Source: Spirochaetia bacterium UBA5550 (lineage in GTDB: Bacteria > Spirochaetota > UBA4802 > UBA5550). Taken from it: DNA of 5,640 bases. The DNA lies in NCBI GenBank assembly GCA_002425885.1, contig DINC01000096.1, forward strand, positions 6,711-12,350, given 5' to 3'. Within the stretch, counting starts at the first letter, position 1. The number at the start of each line of letters is the position of its first letter. The notes beneath the pieces are model-generated. The model did not search any database. It had not been told where the DNA came from and saw only the letters and a list, made by a program, of their open reading frames with translations. This document shows, one piece after another, positions 5,623-5,640 of the stretch. Made by a program: the position numbers and the translations under genes.

Positions 5623-5640
5623 ATAATTACATATTTTCTG

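Noticed and set aside
1..5640. CRISPR arrays, insertion-sequence ends, tRNA or rRNA genes, and attachment sites
   Set aside because: No regularly spaced direct repeats, terminal inverted repeats with target duplications, cloverleaf-like sequence or rRNA motifs were found; almost the entire window is coding.

Overview
The window carries one short plus-strand gene (rpmB, ribosomal protein L28) and a block of six minus-strand genes that fills almost everything else. The two sets converge on a strong hairpin terminator near 282-309. The DNA is moderately AT-rich, bacterial in gene density and Shine-Dalgarno use, and shows no mobile element, CRISPR array, tRNA or rRNA. The L28 is the four-cysteine, zinc-ribbon form common in Firmicutes, spirochaetes and several other phyla, so the host cannot be placed below 'bacterium' with confidence.

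Layout: positions 1-69 hold a good sigma-70-type promoter and ribosome binding site for rpmB (70-258), which is followed directly by its terminator. Reading leftward from the right edge, the minus-strand block is: (1) an SPFH/band-7 protein of the YdjI type with three C-terminal zinc ribbons (5608-4481); (2) a small soluble zinc-ribbon + DUF4178 protein (4471-3869); (3) a larger zinc-ribbon + DUF4178 protein with two membrane segments enclosing an outer domain (3834-2428); (4) a 64-residue protein with one membrane segment and a Gly/Ser/Tyr-rich tail (2419-2225); (5) a two-helix DUF350 membrane protein (2117-1845); (6) a seven-helix membrane protein fused to a spermidine synthase (aminopropyltransferase) domain (1841-315). 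Gaps are 9, 34, 8, 107 and 3 bases, so this looks like one operon. The only sizeable gap (2118-2224) contains two small hairpins and the ribosome binding site of the DUF350 gene.

How the genes may work together: every protein in the block is either membrane-embedded or belongs to a family linked to membrane scaffolding. SPFH proteins of this type act with PspA in the Bacillus envelope-stress system, and DUF350 (YjfL) sits beside a PspA-like protein and a glutathionylspermidine-synthetase-like enzyme in Escherichia coli. The set therefore suggests a membrane-surface complex in which zinc-ribbon adaptors and an SPFH scaffold act with a membrane-bound polyamine-forming or aminopropyl-transferring enzyme. 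That joint function is inference. No S-adenosylmethionine decarboxylase gene, which would supply the aminopropyl donor, is visible in the window, and the block may continue upstream beyond position 5640.
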